From Phycisphaerales bacterium (GTDB taxonomy: Bacteria > Planctomycetota > Phycisphaerae > UBA1845 > UTPLA1), in NCBI GenBank assembly GCA_020639075.1, contig JACKHI010000001.1, positions 62,001-126,000 on the forward strand: a stretch of 64,000 nucleotides of DNA. Direction: 5' to 3'. This document shows, piece after piece, positions 45,916 through 57,506 of this stretch. The notes beneath the pieces are model-generated. The model was not told the DNA's origin and ran no database searches. It worked only from the letters and a program-made list of their open reading frames with translations. Each line of letters opens with the position of its first letter. The stretch's first letter is position 1. Position numbers and translations under genes: made by a program.

Positions 45916-46056
45916 ATGTCACCGGGTGACCAGTTTATTGCCGCATTGATTTCCAGCTTCTTTGACGTGTTCGTCGCCGTCATGCTGGGGGCATTCAACG
46001 CCGTGATCGTACCGATCCTCGAGGCGTTGCCGGGAATTTTCGGAATCGGCGGCTGA
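45916..46056 (+). CDS. 46-residue single-pass membrane peptide, copy B
   Basis: An ATG with GAGGAG at 45901-45906 (9-base spacing) opens 46 codons: MSPGDQFIAALISSFFDVFV, then AVMLGAFNAVIVPILEALPG, then IFGIGG. It aligns without gaps to copy A at 7266-7406. The central helix is hydrophobic and Phe-rich, and the C-terminal PGxFGIG is the strongest conserved feature. It lies between the phosphatase-cytochrome gene and gyrA. Function unknown. Confidence 0.75.
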   Translation: MSPGDQFIAALISSFFDVFVAVMLGAFNAVIVPILEALPGIFGIGG

Positions 46057-46323
46057 TCGGGTCGCGGCCAAGTCGCCGGTGACCGGAGCAAGCGCAACGC
46101 ACTGTGCAACCCGGATAGACGGTGGCCACAGCGCGGCATCGGCCGGCTGGGGCTTCGCGGGCTCATGTCGAGTACCCCTCTCGCCGACGGCCGATATTTC
46201 AGGTAGAATGGCCGCGTCGGAAATGGAATTCCGACGGGCGATCGACGGTCGGCCCCCGGCCGCTCCGTTGTTCCGCGCGATGGCAGGGCGGCCGCCGCCC
46301 CGATTGACTGAGGCGCCAGCTAC

Positions 46324-48915
<2,592 letters not shown>

Positions 48916-48985
48916 GCGGGGCGTTCGTCGCCGATTCGTCCGCGCTGACGCCATGAGTCGATGATCGATCCGTGGACCCCCGTTC

Positions 48986-49789
48986 ATGTTCTCTTTACGC
49001 GCAACGACAACTGGGAGCCTGCGCAGCATCGGCAACATATTGCATCCGCCCGTCTGCCACGTCTGCGGCGAGTTGATCGAGATGCAGGCGGATCAGCTCT
49101 GCGCCGGTTGTTGGCGGGAGATTGCGGAACGCGTCTCCGGCGAACGGTGCAGTACCTGCGGCGAGTCTCGCGGTCCCCATTTGCTCATTGATAAGCAATG
49201 CGGCGCGTGCCGAACGAAAGCGCGTGGTCACGTTCGCTTCGACGGCCTGGCATGCGTCGGTCACTACGACGGTGCGCTTCGGTCTCTGATCCTTGGCTTC
49301 AAGCGACATTTCGTACTTGACGATATTCTCGGGCGTCTGCTCGCGGATCGTCTTTCGTCCTCGTCGTTTGCGGATGCCGTAGACCTTTGGGTGCCGGTAC
49401 CATCGTTCTGGTTGCGACGCGTTCGACGCGGTTTTCAGCCATCGATGCTGCTTGCGCGGGCGGCGCTTCGCGAGCGCGGGCGCGCACCGACGCCGCTGCT
49501 TCGCCTGCGGCGATGGGTGCCGGAGTTCCATCGATACCATCTGTCCAGGCAGGCTCGTTCGGATGCGATCGCCGGGGCGTTTACAATTGCCAGGGGCCGC
49601 GACCTGAGAAATAAGTCCGTCTGTTTGATCGACGACGTGATGACGACGGGCGCTACACTTGCTGAGGCCGCTCGAACGTTGCGTGCTGCGGGCGCTGCCG
49701 CGGTCTACGTTGCCGTGTTGGCCAGGACGGAGTCGGAATCAAGGGAATCGAGAGCCGAGGACGGCGTGTCGCGTCAAACCCGGCGATAA
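48986..49789 (+). CDS. comF: ComF family phosphoribosyltransferase-like protein
   Basis: 267 residues. N-terminal zinc-finger part with CHVCGEL, CAGCW, CSTCGES and CGACR. A middle segment has VPVPSFWLRRVRRGFQPS, and the PRPP-binding loop is SVCLIDDVMTTGATLAEA. Length and layout match ComF. Family members support DNA uptake or phosphoribosyl transfer; the role here is unknown. It follows gyrA by 70 bases, possibly in one transcript. Confidence 0.92.
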   Translation: MFSLRATTTGSLRSIGNILHPPVCHVCGELIEMQADQLCAGCWREIAERVSGERCSTCGESRGPHLLIDKQCGACRTKARGHVRFDGLACVGHYDGALRSLILGFKRHFVLDDILGRLLADRLSSSSFADAVDLWVPVPSFWLRRVRRGFQPSMLLARAALRERGRAPTPLLRLRRWVPEFHRYHLSRQARSDAIAGAFTIARGRDLRNKSVCLIDDVMTTGATLAEAARTLRAAGAAAVYVAVLARTESESRESRAEDGVSRQTRR

Positions 49790-49978
49790 CTTTCGACGTC
49801 CCCTGCATTTTCGTCGGTCCGCTCAATCTTGACCCGCCTATCGCCCCCCCGTAAACTCAAGTTTCGTCCTTGTCATGTAGCGTATAACTGCTTAAAGGAC
49901 TTTAATTTAAGTGGCTCGCGGTGGGATGCGGCCGATCCTTGGGTAGGGAGCTGGGGCGAAGCAAATAAGGACACCCAC

Positions 49979-50326
49979 ATGATGCGTATTACAACAAGCG
50001 GCCGACACATGGATCTCAGCGAGAAACTGAAATCCTACACAAATGAGAAGGCGGCCAAGCTTGAACGCTATTACGATCGCGCGCAGAGTGCCGAAGTTGT
50101 TTATGACCGTGAAGCGGGAACGCATCGTTGCGAAGTCATTGTGACGGCCGATCATCACACGACGTTCGTTGCCAAGGAATCGCACGACGATCCTTATGCG
50201 GCGCTGGATGCGGCGCTCAAGGATATTGAGCGCCAGTTAACCCGACACAAGGAGCGCTATCGCAATCGAAAGCACTCCGGTGGAACGGATCAGGAGCCGC
50301 TGGCCAGTCCCGGCGATGAGGGTTAG
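49979..50326 (+). CDS. hpf: Ribosome hibernation promoting factor (short form)
   Basis: 115 residues: ITTSGRHMDLSEKLKSYTNE, AEVVYDREAGTHRCEVIVTA, then PYAALDAALKDIERQLTRHK. Only the N-terminal ribosome-binding domain is present, so this is the short HPF/YfiA type. It binds the 30S channel and stores ribosomes in stationary phase. The ATG at 49979 has AAGGA 7 bases ahead; the ATG at 49982 is also possible. It precedes ptsN by 5 bases, like the hpf-ptsN order in proteobacterial rpoN operons. Confidence 0.93.
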   Translation: MMRITTSGRHMDLSEKLKSYTNEKAAKLERYYDRAQSAEVVYDREAGTHRCEVIVTADHHTTFVAKESHDDPYAALDAALKDIERQLTRHKERYRNRKHSGGTDQEPLASPGDEG

Positions 50327-50331
50327 ATCGC

Positions 50332-50805
50332 ATGAAGCTCGCCGACTTTGTCGTACCAGGGGCGATTCTGCCCAACATCACATCGACCGATCGCAACGGC
50401 GTTATTCGCGATCTCGTGAACGCGTTGGCGGATGCCGGGGAACTGGCCGCCGAGGATGTTGAAGTGATCGCGAAGGCGGCGATTCAACGAGAGAATCAGG
50501 GGAGCACCGGCTTCGGGAAGGGCGTCGCCGTGCCGCATGTCAAACATGTAAAGATCCCGAGGATCATGGCGGCGATCGGGCGCAGTGCCGCCGGTGTGGA
50601 TTTTGCGGCCCTCGATCGTTCTCCCGTTTACACAGTCGTCATGTTGTTGTCACCGCCGGATCAGCCTGAGGCGCACCTTCAGGCGATGGAGCGGATATTC
50701 AGTCATTTACAGCGCGATCAGTTTCGCCGTTTTCTGCGCCAGGCCGAGACGGTCGAATCCGTCGTCGAACTGATTCGAGAGGCGGACGAGGCGCCCGCCG
50801 GTTGA
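50332..50805 (+). CDS. ptsN: PTS EIIA-type regulatory protein (PtsN-like)
   Basis: 157 residues with the fructose/nitrogen EIIA fold: DRNGVIRDLVNALADAG, RENQGSTGFGKGVAVPHVKH with the phosphoacceptor His69, then VYTVVMLLSPPDQPEAHLQ. It accepts phosphate from HPr. No EIIB/EIIC sugar permease is nearby, so it is likely regulatory, as in PTS-Ntr. It starts 5 bases after hpf; translation is probably coupled. Confidence 0.92.
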   Translation: MKLADFVVPGAILPNITSTDRNGVIRDLVNALADAGELAAEDVEVIAKAAIQRENQGSTGFGKGVAVPHVKHVKIPRIMAAIGRSAAGVDFAALDRSPVYTVVMLLSPPDQPEAHLQAMERIFSHLQRDQFRRFLRQAETVESVVELIREADEAPAG

Positions 50806-50905
50806 ATCTGCGAAGCAGCGGGCGTTCTTTCGAAAGATCGGACTCGGTTGGATCCGAGGTCGGAAACGAAACGGCTGGTCGGCGCCAATCCCATGGACGA
50901 GACGA

Positions 50906-51190
50906 ATGCACGACAATTCAAACAGCGTCCGCGTCGAGGTGACGATCTCGAATCGGCAGGGGCTGCACGCACGTCCCGTCATGCGCTTTGTGGATATCGC
51001 GATGAAATACGATTGCGAGATTCGCGTTCACAAGAACGAATTGACGGTCGACGGCAAGAGTCCCATGGAGATGATGCTCCTGGAAGCAGTTCAGGGGACG
51101 GTTCTCGCACTCGAAGCAATCGGCGACGGTGCGACCGAGGCCCTGGAAGAACTTGCCCGGCTGATCGACGGAAAGTTCGGCGAGGACTGA
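50906..51190 (+). CDS. ptsH: HPr phosphocarrier protein
   Basis: 94 residues. Phosphorylation site NRQGLHARPVMRFVD with His21, and the regulatory-Ser region DGKSPMEMMLLEA with Ser52, matching Ser46 of Gram-positive HPr. An HPr kinase might therefore act on it, but none is seen here. It transfers phosphate from EI to EIIA. GGACGAG lies just ahead of the ATG at 50906. Confidence 0.95.
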   Translation: MHDNSNSVRVEVTISNRQGLHARPVMRFVDIAMKYDCEIRVHKNELTVDGKSPMEMMLLEAVQGTVLALEAIGDGATEALEELARLIDGKFGED

Positions 51191-51257
51191 TCAATTCCGG
51201 CACGTCGAGGTTGGCGGATCACTTTTCATCCGAATGCCCGGCAACAGGGAGGCTGCG

Positions 51258-52997
51258 ATGCCCCTGAGGCGCGGTATCGGCGTATCGTCCGGCGTCGTCA
51301 TCGGCGACGCTCTCGTTCTTGAGACCGAGGAAGCTCGCGTCCCGCGGCGGATCGTGCCCCGGGATCAGATCGATCACGAAGTGTCGGTCTCGGATCGAGC
51401 GTTTGAATCCGCCCGCAAGGAAGTGGCCGCCGAACGCGAGCAGTTCGCGGCCCGTGCCGGCACTGAATTGGCCGACATTTTCGGCTTCCACGAGCGCTGG
51501 CTCGGCGATGTCAAACCCCGCAAGGAAATCGCATCCCTGATTCGCTCGAAGCACTATAGTGCGGCCTACGCGATCAGTGTGTTCATGCGCAAGTACCGCC
51601 GTCGGTTTCAGGAGATGGGTAGTCCATTCCTGCAGGAACGTGCGCGCGACATCCAGGACATCGAACGTCGCCTGCTGCATCATGTCGGCGGCGAGACCCG
51701 CCTCGAACTCGCTTCGCTCAAAGACCCCATCATCATTGTCGCGCATGATCTGACGCCGTCGGAGCTCGTCGCACTCGAAAAGACGAAGCGACTGCTCGGG
51801 TTTGCAACAGACGCGGGCGGCACGACATCGCACACGGCGATCATCGCAGCCGGCCTCGGAATCCCGGCTGTCGTGGGCCTGGAGAATATCACGTCGAACG
51901 TTTCGAGCGGCGATACGCTCGTCATCGACGGACTCCACGGCGTCGTTGTTGTCAATCCCGACGAAAGCCAACGATCGACATACGCCGCGGAAGCAAAGCA
52001 CCTTGAGGAAGTTCGCGACACGCTTGCCGAATTGACGGAGCTGGCAGCCGAAACGCGCGACGGCGTGCGGATCGCGCTGCTCGGCAATATCGAATTTCCG
52101 TTGGAAATCGACGATTGTATAAATCGTGGCGCGGAAGGCATCGGGTTGTTCAGGACGGAGTTCCTCTTCCTGGAGGCCGATCCGCTGCCGGGCGAAGAGG
52201 AGCAGTACCGCGCCTATTGCGATGCCGTCGACGCTGTCGCAGGTCGGCCGCTCGTCATCCGCACGATGGATCTCGGCGGCGACAAGTGTCATCGTGGCGG
52301 CGGCTGGGAAGTCGAGAAGAACCCGTTCCTGGGCCTTCGCTCGATTCGGTACAGTCTGCAGAACCTGTCGATGTTCCGATCGCAACTGCGCGCGATCCTG
52401 CGGGCCAGCGTTCACGGGGACGTCCGCGTCATGTTTCCGTTGATCTCGCGCATCATGGAATTGCGGCAGGCCAAGTTCGTGCTCAGTCTCGTCATGGAGG
52501 AGCTGGAGGAGGAGGGATTCGAATTCAAATCGGACATCCCCGTCGGCGTCATGGTCGAAACGCCGGCGGCTGCCATCTGCGCTCGCGAGCTGGGTCGTGA
52601 AACCGATTTCATGAGCATCGGCACCAACGATTTGATCCAATACACGCTGGCCGTCGATCGAACCAATGAACGTGTCGCCCAGCTTTATTCGCCGGCCGAT
52701 CCGTCCATCATTCGGCTGATCCGTCGCGTCGTAAAGGATGCCGATCGGACCGGCACGTCGATCAGTTTGTGCGGTGAAATGGCGGGCGATCCGTTATTCG
52801 CTATCTTGTTGGTAGGAATGGGGTTGCGTACGCTATCGATGGCGGCGGGTAACATCCCCAGGACGAAAAAGATCATCCGAAGCGTGTCATTGGCCGACGC
52901 CATTCGAGTGAGAAAACGGGTTATGTCCTTTGAAACCGAGCGAGAGGTGTTAAACTACCTTCGAGACGAGACTCGGAAAGTCTGGGACGAGATCTAA
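51258..52997 (+). CDS. ptsI: PTS phosphoenolpyruvate-protein phosphotransferase (Enzyme I)
   Basis: 579 residues. Swivelling phospho-His domain with DAGGTTSHTAIIAAGLGIPA (His192). PEP-binding TIM barrel with EGIGLFRTEFLFLE, RTMDLGGDK and FMSIGTNDLIQYTLAVDR. Catalytic Cys in GTSISLCGEMAGDP. It starts the chain PEP to EI to HPr (50906) to EIIA (50332). GGGAGG at 51247-51252 supports the ATG at 51258; the frame is also open at 51234. It closes the hpf-ptsN-ptsH-ptsI cluster. Confidence 0.95.
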   Translation: MPLRRGIGVSSGVVIGDALVLETEEARVPRRIVPRDQIDHEVSVSDRAFESARKEVAAEREQFAARAGTELADIFGFHERWLGDVKPRKEIASLIRSKHYSAAYAISVFMRKYRRRFQEMGSPFLQERARDIQDIERRLLHHVGGETRLELASLKDPIIIVAHDLTPSELVALEKTKRLLGFATDAGGTTSHTAIIAAGLGIPAVVGLENITSNVSSGDTLVIDGLHGVVVVNPDESQRSTYAAEAKHLEEVRDTLAELTELAAETRDGVRIALLGNIEFPLEIDDCINRGAEGIGLFRTEFLFLEADPLPGEEEQYRAYCDAVDAVAGRPLVIRTMDLGGDKCHRGGGWEVEKNPFLGLRSIRYSLQNLSMFRSQLRAILRASVHGDVRVMFPLISRIMELRQAKFVLSLVMEELEEEGFEFKSDIPVGVMVETPAAAICARELGRETDFMSIGTNDLIQYTLAVDRTNERVAQLYSPADPSIIRLIRRVVKDADRTGTSISLCGEMAGDPLFAILLVGMGLRTLSMAAGNIPRTKKIIRSVSLADAIRVRKRVMSFETEREVLNYLRDETRKVWDEI

Positions 52998-53168
52998 CCC
53001 TACGGCCCGGCATCGACGCGTCGCGGAATCGTCCGAATCGATTTTATCGGTCGGAAGATCCCGCCACTCGTCCATGACGGGTGATAGAACACTGCCCCGG
53101 ACCCGAGCGCTGCGTCAGCGCATTGGTGGTGCCGGGGGAAGGTCAATATTGAAGGGAATTCGGGCGGA

Positions 53169-53798
53169 TTGCGCAATCGGCTGGCGTTACGCTACGCGAT
53201 TGACGGCGACCTGCGTTTTATCTCGCACCAGGATACGTTGCGAATGTTCAAGCGGGCCTTTGCCCGTGCGGAGTTGCCCCTGCGTCATAGCGAGGGGTTC
53301 AACCCGCACCCGCGAATCAGTGTGGTCCTTCCGCGGCCGGTTGGCGTGGCGTCGAAGGATGAGCTGCTCATCGTCGAACTCGAGAATCCGACGACGACGG
53401 AAATGGCCGAACGTCAGTTGGCCGGGCAGCTCCCGCGGGGCGCGCAACTTCTCAGCGTATCCGAGCTTCACGATCGAGACCGTCGCACACCAGTTGCTGC
53501 GACCTATGAATTGCCGATCACGGAAGCGGAAGCGAACGACGCACGTGCTGCAATCGAATCGTTTGAGGCGGGCGAGACCTGGCAGGTCGAGCGCGCGTCG
53601 GCGATGCGTGGAAGAAAGTCGATCGACCTTCGCGCGTTCATCATCGACATTACGCTGAACGACGGCGCCGTCACATGGCGGCAGTCGATTTCACAGGATG
53701 GAACTGCTCGCGTGGGCGAGGTGCTCGATGCACTTCGACTTCCTCAGCGAACACATCTGCATCTTGTCGTTCGAGTGAATGTCGACTACGCGGGCTAA
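53169..53798 (+). CDS. DUF2344 protein (radical-SAM-linked family)
   Basis: 209 residues: RNRLALRYAIDGDLRFISHQ, DTLRMFKRAFARAELPLRHS, EGFNPHPRISVVLPRPVGVAS, the hallmark start of DUF2344. In many bacteria this domain follows or is fused to a radical SAM protein, and is next to RNase E/G, as here. The radical SAM partner is absent upstream. The start is probably the TTG at 53169; no in-frame ATG precedes it. Biochemical role unknown. Confidence 0.88.
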   Translation: MRNRLALRYAIDGDLRFISHQDTLRMFKRAFARAELPLRHSEGFNPHPRISVVLPRPVGVASKDELLIVELENPTTTEMAERQLAGQLPRGAQLLSVSELHDRDRRTPVAATYELPITEAEANDARAAIESFEAGETWQVERASAMRGRKSIDLRAFIIDITLNDGAVTWRQSISQDGTARVGEVLDALRLPQRTHLHLVVRVNVDYAG

Positions 53799-53841
53799 TC
53801 GGTGCATTCCTCCGCTTCGAGATTCCAAACGAGGCAGAACA

Positions 53842-56784
53842 TTGGCTGATAGTTCCACAGATTCCGGTTCAGCGGCGAACGCCGCCGGGACCGGCTCCAC
53901 ATCGCGCAAGAAGAAAGTCGTTCGAAAAAAGTCGGCCACTAAGAAAGTCGCCGCAAAGAAGACGGCCGTGAAGGCCGCAACTTCGAGTGACGAGAGTCCC
54001 GCGACAACCACGCGGAAGACGCGAACCAAATCCGCCGCGCGCAAGAAGGCGAAACGCACGACTGCCGTCGACGCGAAAGCGGACGCCAAGTCCGACAGCG
54101 TCGTTGAAACGAAGGCGGTTGTGGCCGCGCCGGAGAAGCGAGATCCGGCGCCTGTTGCCGAGCAGCAGCGGCCCAAACCGCAAGCAACAACGTCTGCGCC
54201 CGGCTCGAAGTCCATCGCGTCGTCCGTCATCGGCGCCGCGGATCGGGTCGCGCCGCCGCGCGTCCCCGCAATGGCCAACGGCGATTCCGACTTCGGCGCG
54301 GGGATTCTCGACGAGTTGATCGGGCAATCGCAGGCCGAGACGGAAACAACTAAGGATCGGCACGGGACGCAGGAGTCCGGTGATCGCAAGCGACGCTCCC
54401 GACATCGTCGGCGCCGCCCTGGTGCCGCCGCCAAGGAATCGCAGAATGAGTCGAATAGCGACCACCTGACGCGACCACAGGCAGACGAAGCGTCGATTAT
54501 CGATGACGAGGATGACGATGCCGGTTCGGAGATGGCCGCCATAACTGTCGGCGACATCGACGATGACATTGATACTGAAAACGACGAGAGTCGTGCCGAT
54601 GAAGCCGCTCGCGACGAGATTGATGTCGAAACGAGCACCGACGACTTGCAGTTTCTCGATGCCGACGACGACGATGATCTTCCCGATGACGACCGAGGTC
54701 CGGCGGTGTCGGCGGGAGATCGCAAGAAGCGCCGACGCGGTCGGAAGAGCCGCAAGCAGCGTCTTTTGGAAGAACAAGAAGTTATCGAGGAAATTGCCAA
54801 GCGAAAATCCGGGGACTCGGTTTCGAGTGAAGGACCGAAGCCCGATCCGAATCGGTTCGCGGCCAATGGTCGACGGGATGTTCGCGAACCCGAAACCGCC
54901 GAACCGGCGACGTTGCGAGTCGATGACGCCGAAACGGTCGACTTTGACGTTGTCGAGCGAAAGCAGCCAGTTCCGGCGCCGATCGAACAGCGCCGCCGAA
55001 ATGAAGCAGCGCGATCGGGAGCCGGGACATCGAGGGCGAAACGGATCGACAGTGAAGAAGAGTCGATTCCCGCGCCGATCGGCGACGAACTGGAAATGCT
55101 GATCAACGTGTCGGATGCGGAAGAGTGCCGCATCGCCGTCCTGAAAGACAATCGTCTCGACGAACTTCACATCGAACGGGCGTCCTCAGCGTCTAACGTC
55201 GGGAACATCTACAAAGGTCGCGTCACGAATATCGAGCCGTCGATCCAGGCGGCATTCATCGACTTTGGTCTTCCGGCGCATGGCTTTCTTCATATCAGCG
55301 ATTTGCATCCGCAGTATTTCCCGGATCACTCGGCGGACGACAAGGAGCAGGTCGGCAAGAAGACGCCGCGAAAGCAGCGGCCGCCGATCCAGCAGTGCCT
55401 CAAACGCGGCCAGGAAGTCATCGTTCAGGTGATCAAGGAGGGCATCGGCACCAAGGGGCCGACGCTCTCGAGTTACATTTCGCTGCCGGGCCGATTCCTG
55501 GTCATGATGCCCGGCATGGAGCAGCTTGGCGTCTCCCGCAAGATCGAAGACGACGAGAAGCGCCGCAAGATGCGTGACATCCTTGCCCAGCTCTCCCTGC
55601 CGAACGACATGGGCTTCATTGTCAGAACCGCCGGCGTCGATCGACCGAAGCGCGACCTGCAGCGCGATCTGAACTACCTCGCCCGACTCTGGAAGAAGGT
55701 CGCCGTCAGAATCAACAAGGTGCCGGCGCCCGCGTCGTTGTATAAGGAATCGGATCTCGTCATCCGCACGATTCGCGACGTCTTCGACACGAATCTCAAG
55801 CGAATCGTGATCGATTCGCCGACAGTCGCGAGTCGCGTGCGCGAGTTCCTTTCAATTGCCAGCCCGCGAGGCGGCAGCGACATCGTCGAAATATATGAAG
55901 GCTCCGAGCCGCTGTTCCATCGATTCGGGATCGAATCCGAAATCGATCGGCTGTATTCGAAACACGTGCCGCTGCCCTGCGGCGGGTCGCTCGTCATCGA
56001 ACAGACTGAGGCCATGGTGGCGGTTGACGTCAACTCAGGCCGATTCCGCGTGCACGATGACGCCGAAGAGACGGCCTTCCGCGTCAACCTCGAAGCCGTC
56101 GATGAAATCGCGAGACAACTTCGGCTCCGCGATCTCGGCGGTCTGGTCGTGGTCGACCTCATCGACATGCTGCAGGAGAAGCACCGCCGCGTCGTGGAAC
56201 GCCGACTGAACGACGCTTTGAAGAAGCACAAGGAACGCGCGAAGGTCCTGCGCATCTCGCGATTCGGTCTCCTTGAAATGACGCGCCAACGGCAAGGCCC
56301 TTCACTCACGCGCAACATGTATCGCAACTGCACGCGCTGCAACGGCAGCGGCCGCGTCAAAGCGCCGGAGTCCGTGGCGCTGGACGTCATGCGCCGCGTC
56401 ATGATTGCGGCGCATCGCGAAAACGTGGCCCGCGTCGATGTTCGCCTTGCTCCCGGCGTCGCCAACGACCTGCTCAATCGCAAGCGACATCCGCTGACCG
56501 ACCTGGAGCGGGCGCGGAACGTCTCGATTCGAATCCACGCGATGGACAAGTTCACGCAGGACACAGTCGAGATTTCCTGCACCGATCGGCGCGGACGGGA
56601 ACTTCCGGAGTCTCAGCCGGCGGAACCGGAAGGTCGAAATCCGCTGCTTCCGCGCGTCGAGCCTTCGAAAAACAACGGACCGGCTCGCGGCAGGCGGGGC
56701 GGTCGCGGACGTCGCGGAGGCCGACGGCGATCGGGCAATGGTGCGGGATCAGGCGACAGGTCTTCAACGCCGTCAGGCGAATGA
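53842..56784 (+). CDS. rng: Ribonuclease E/G family endoribonuclease with long N-terminal disordered region
   Basis: About 980 residues. The first ~430 are low-complexity: Lys/Ala-rich (TSRKKKVVRKKSATKKVAAK), then acidic stretches (DDEDDDAGSEM), and Arg-rich blocks. The catalytic part follows: an S1 domain with NIYKGRVTNIEPSIQAAFID, metal-binding Asp in AMVAVDVNSGRF and GLVVVDLIDMLQ, and the zinc link NCTRCNGSGRVK. The C-terminus is a short Arg/Gly tail (RGRRGGRGRRGG). A TTG at 53842 is chosen because GAGG lies 7 bases ahead; an ATG at 53779 would overlap DUF2344. It processes rRNA and mRNA. Confidence 0.92.
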   Translation: MADSSTDSGSAANAAGTGSTSRKKKVVRKKSATKKVAAKKTAVKAATSSDESPATTTRKTRTKSAARKKAKRTTAVDAKADAKSDSVVETKAVVAAPEKRDPAPVAEQQRPKPQATTSAPGSKSIASSVIGAADRVAPPRVPAMANGDSDFGAGILDELIGQSQAETETTKDRHGTQESGDRKRRSRHRRRRPGAAAKESQNESNSDHLTRPQADEASIIDDEDDDAGSEMAAITVGDIDDDIDTENDESRADEAARDEIDVETSTDDLQFLDADDDDDLPDDDRGPAVSAGDRKKRRRGRKSRKQRLLEEQEVIEEIAKRKSGDSVSSEGPKPDPNRFAANGRRDVREPETAEPATLRVDDAETVDFDVVERKQPVPAPIEQRRRNEAARSGAGTSRAKRIDSEEESIPAPIGDELEMLINVSDAEECRIAVLKDNRLDELHIERASSASNVGNIYKGRVTNIEPSIQAAFIDFGLPAHGFLHISDLHPQYFPDHSADDKEQVGKKTPRKQRPPIQQCLKRGQEVIVQVIKEGIGTKGPTLSSYISLPGRFLVMMPGMEQLGVSRKIEDDEKRRKMRDILAQLSLPNDMGFIVRTAGVDRPKRDLQRDLNYLARLWKKVAVRINKVPAPASLYKESDLVIRTIRDVFDTNLKRIVIDSPTVASRVREFLSIASPRGGSDIVEIYEGSEPLFHRFGIESEIDRLYSKHVPLPCGGSLVIEQTEAMVAVDVNSGRFRVHDDAEETAFRVNLEAVDEIARQLRLRDLGGLVVVDLIDMLQEKHRRVVERRLNDALKKHKERAKVLRISRFGLLEMTRQRQGPSLTRNMYRNCTRCNGSGRVKAPESVALDVMRRVMIAAHRENVARVDVRLAPGVANDLLNRKRHPLTDLERARNVSIRIHAMDKFTQDTVEISCTDRRGRELPESQPAEPEGRNPLLPRVEPSKNNGPARGRRGGRGRRGGRRRSGNGAGSGDRSSTPSGE

Positions 56785-56800
56785 CACAAGGGATTTCACG

Positions 56801-57337
56801 TTGCACCAATTCAACCCAGTGTCGGCGAATTGTCGACGACAATTCGTCCAGATCGGCGTCGTTGTCTGCCTGTTCGTCATGCCGATCGTGACCGGCTGCG
56901 CGCGTGCGGTCTGGTATGTCGCGCCGGAGTTCGGTGAGGCGAAGGCCAAAAAGGACAACATCCCGATTCTGTACTACTTCAAGGCGTGGGATTCGACGCA
57001 ACATAGGAACATGCTGCGAAACGTGCTCCACGATCCGCGCGTCGACAAGGAACTCCGTCAGACGATCAACATCGAACTCGAATACGGCTTCTTCGACGAG
57101 CAGACGGAGCGTTTCAAGGTGCGCAAGCCGCAGATCTGCGTCTTCGCAGCGCCCGACGGATCGCGACTGACGCCGAACTACAGCGTCAACCCGGTGCCCA
57201 CACCCGAAGCGTTCCTTCAATGGCTGAAGGAGGCGAAGGGGCAGGCGCCGGCCGCGACGACGCCGGCCGCGAATCCGGAGGCAGCCGCGCCGGCCGAGTC
57301 GACTCCACCGAAGGTCGCGCCGACGCCGATGCACTAG
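56801..57337 (+). CDS. Predicted lipoprotein
   Basis: 178 residues. TTG start with AAGGGA 7 bases ahead, 16 bases after the RNase stop. A signal with a good lipobox (IVTGCARAV) gives a lipidated Cys. The body has a motif rich in aromatic and charged residues, NIPILYYFKAWDSTQHRNML, and the tail is Pro/Ala-rich. No family is recognised. Probably co-transcribed with RNase E/G. Confidence 0.65.
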   Translation: MHQFNPVSANCRRQFVQIGVVVCLFVMPIVTGCARAVWYVAPEFGEAKAKKDNIPILYYFKAWDSTQHRNMLRNVLHDPRVDKELRQTINIELEYGFFDEQTERFKVRKPQICVFAAPDGSRLTPNYSVNPVPTPEAFLQWLKEAKGQAPAATTPAANPEAAAPAESTPPKVAPTPMH

Positions 57338-57414
57338 GCGGCCCGCGGTCCGGCTCGAAAGGCCGCGTCGCACGTCGATGAGCTGCGTTGCGCTCCGGGC
57401 CTTGACACATGCGG

Positions 57415-57420
57415 TATAAT
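57415..57420 (+). promoter_or_regulatory. Candidate -10 box of pyrG
   Basis: A perfect TATAAT lies 87 bases before the pyrG ATG. The nearby TTGACA at 57402-57407 is only 7 bases upstream, so it cannot be the matching -35. No good -35 at 16-18 bases was seen; spacing is therefore unresolved. Confidence 0.35.
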
Positions 57421-57506
57421 CGACGGGTGCCCCCATTGGTCGGCCCCATCTTGCCGCTGGTTCCCCTCGACACCCAACTTATCGCCGTTGCGAATCGGAG
57501 TTTTTC

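Noticed and set aside
53869..55170. 433-codon minus-strand frame opposite the RNase E/G N-terminal region
   Set aside because: The low-complexity sense strand leaves several antisense frames open; no domain or ribosome-binding site.
57402..57420. TTGACA plus TATAAT as a full promoter of pyrG
   Set aside because: The boxes are only 7 bases apart; only the -10 is kept as a candidate.
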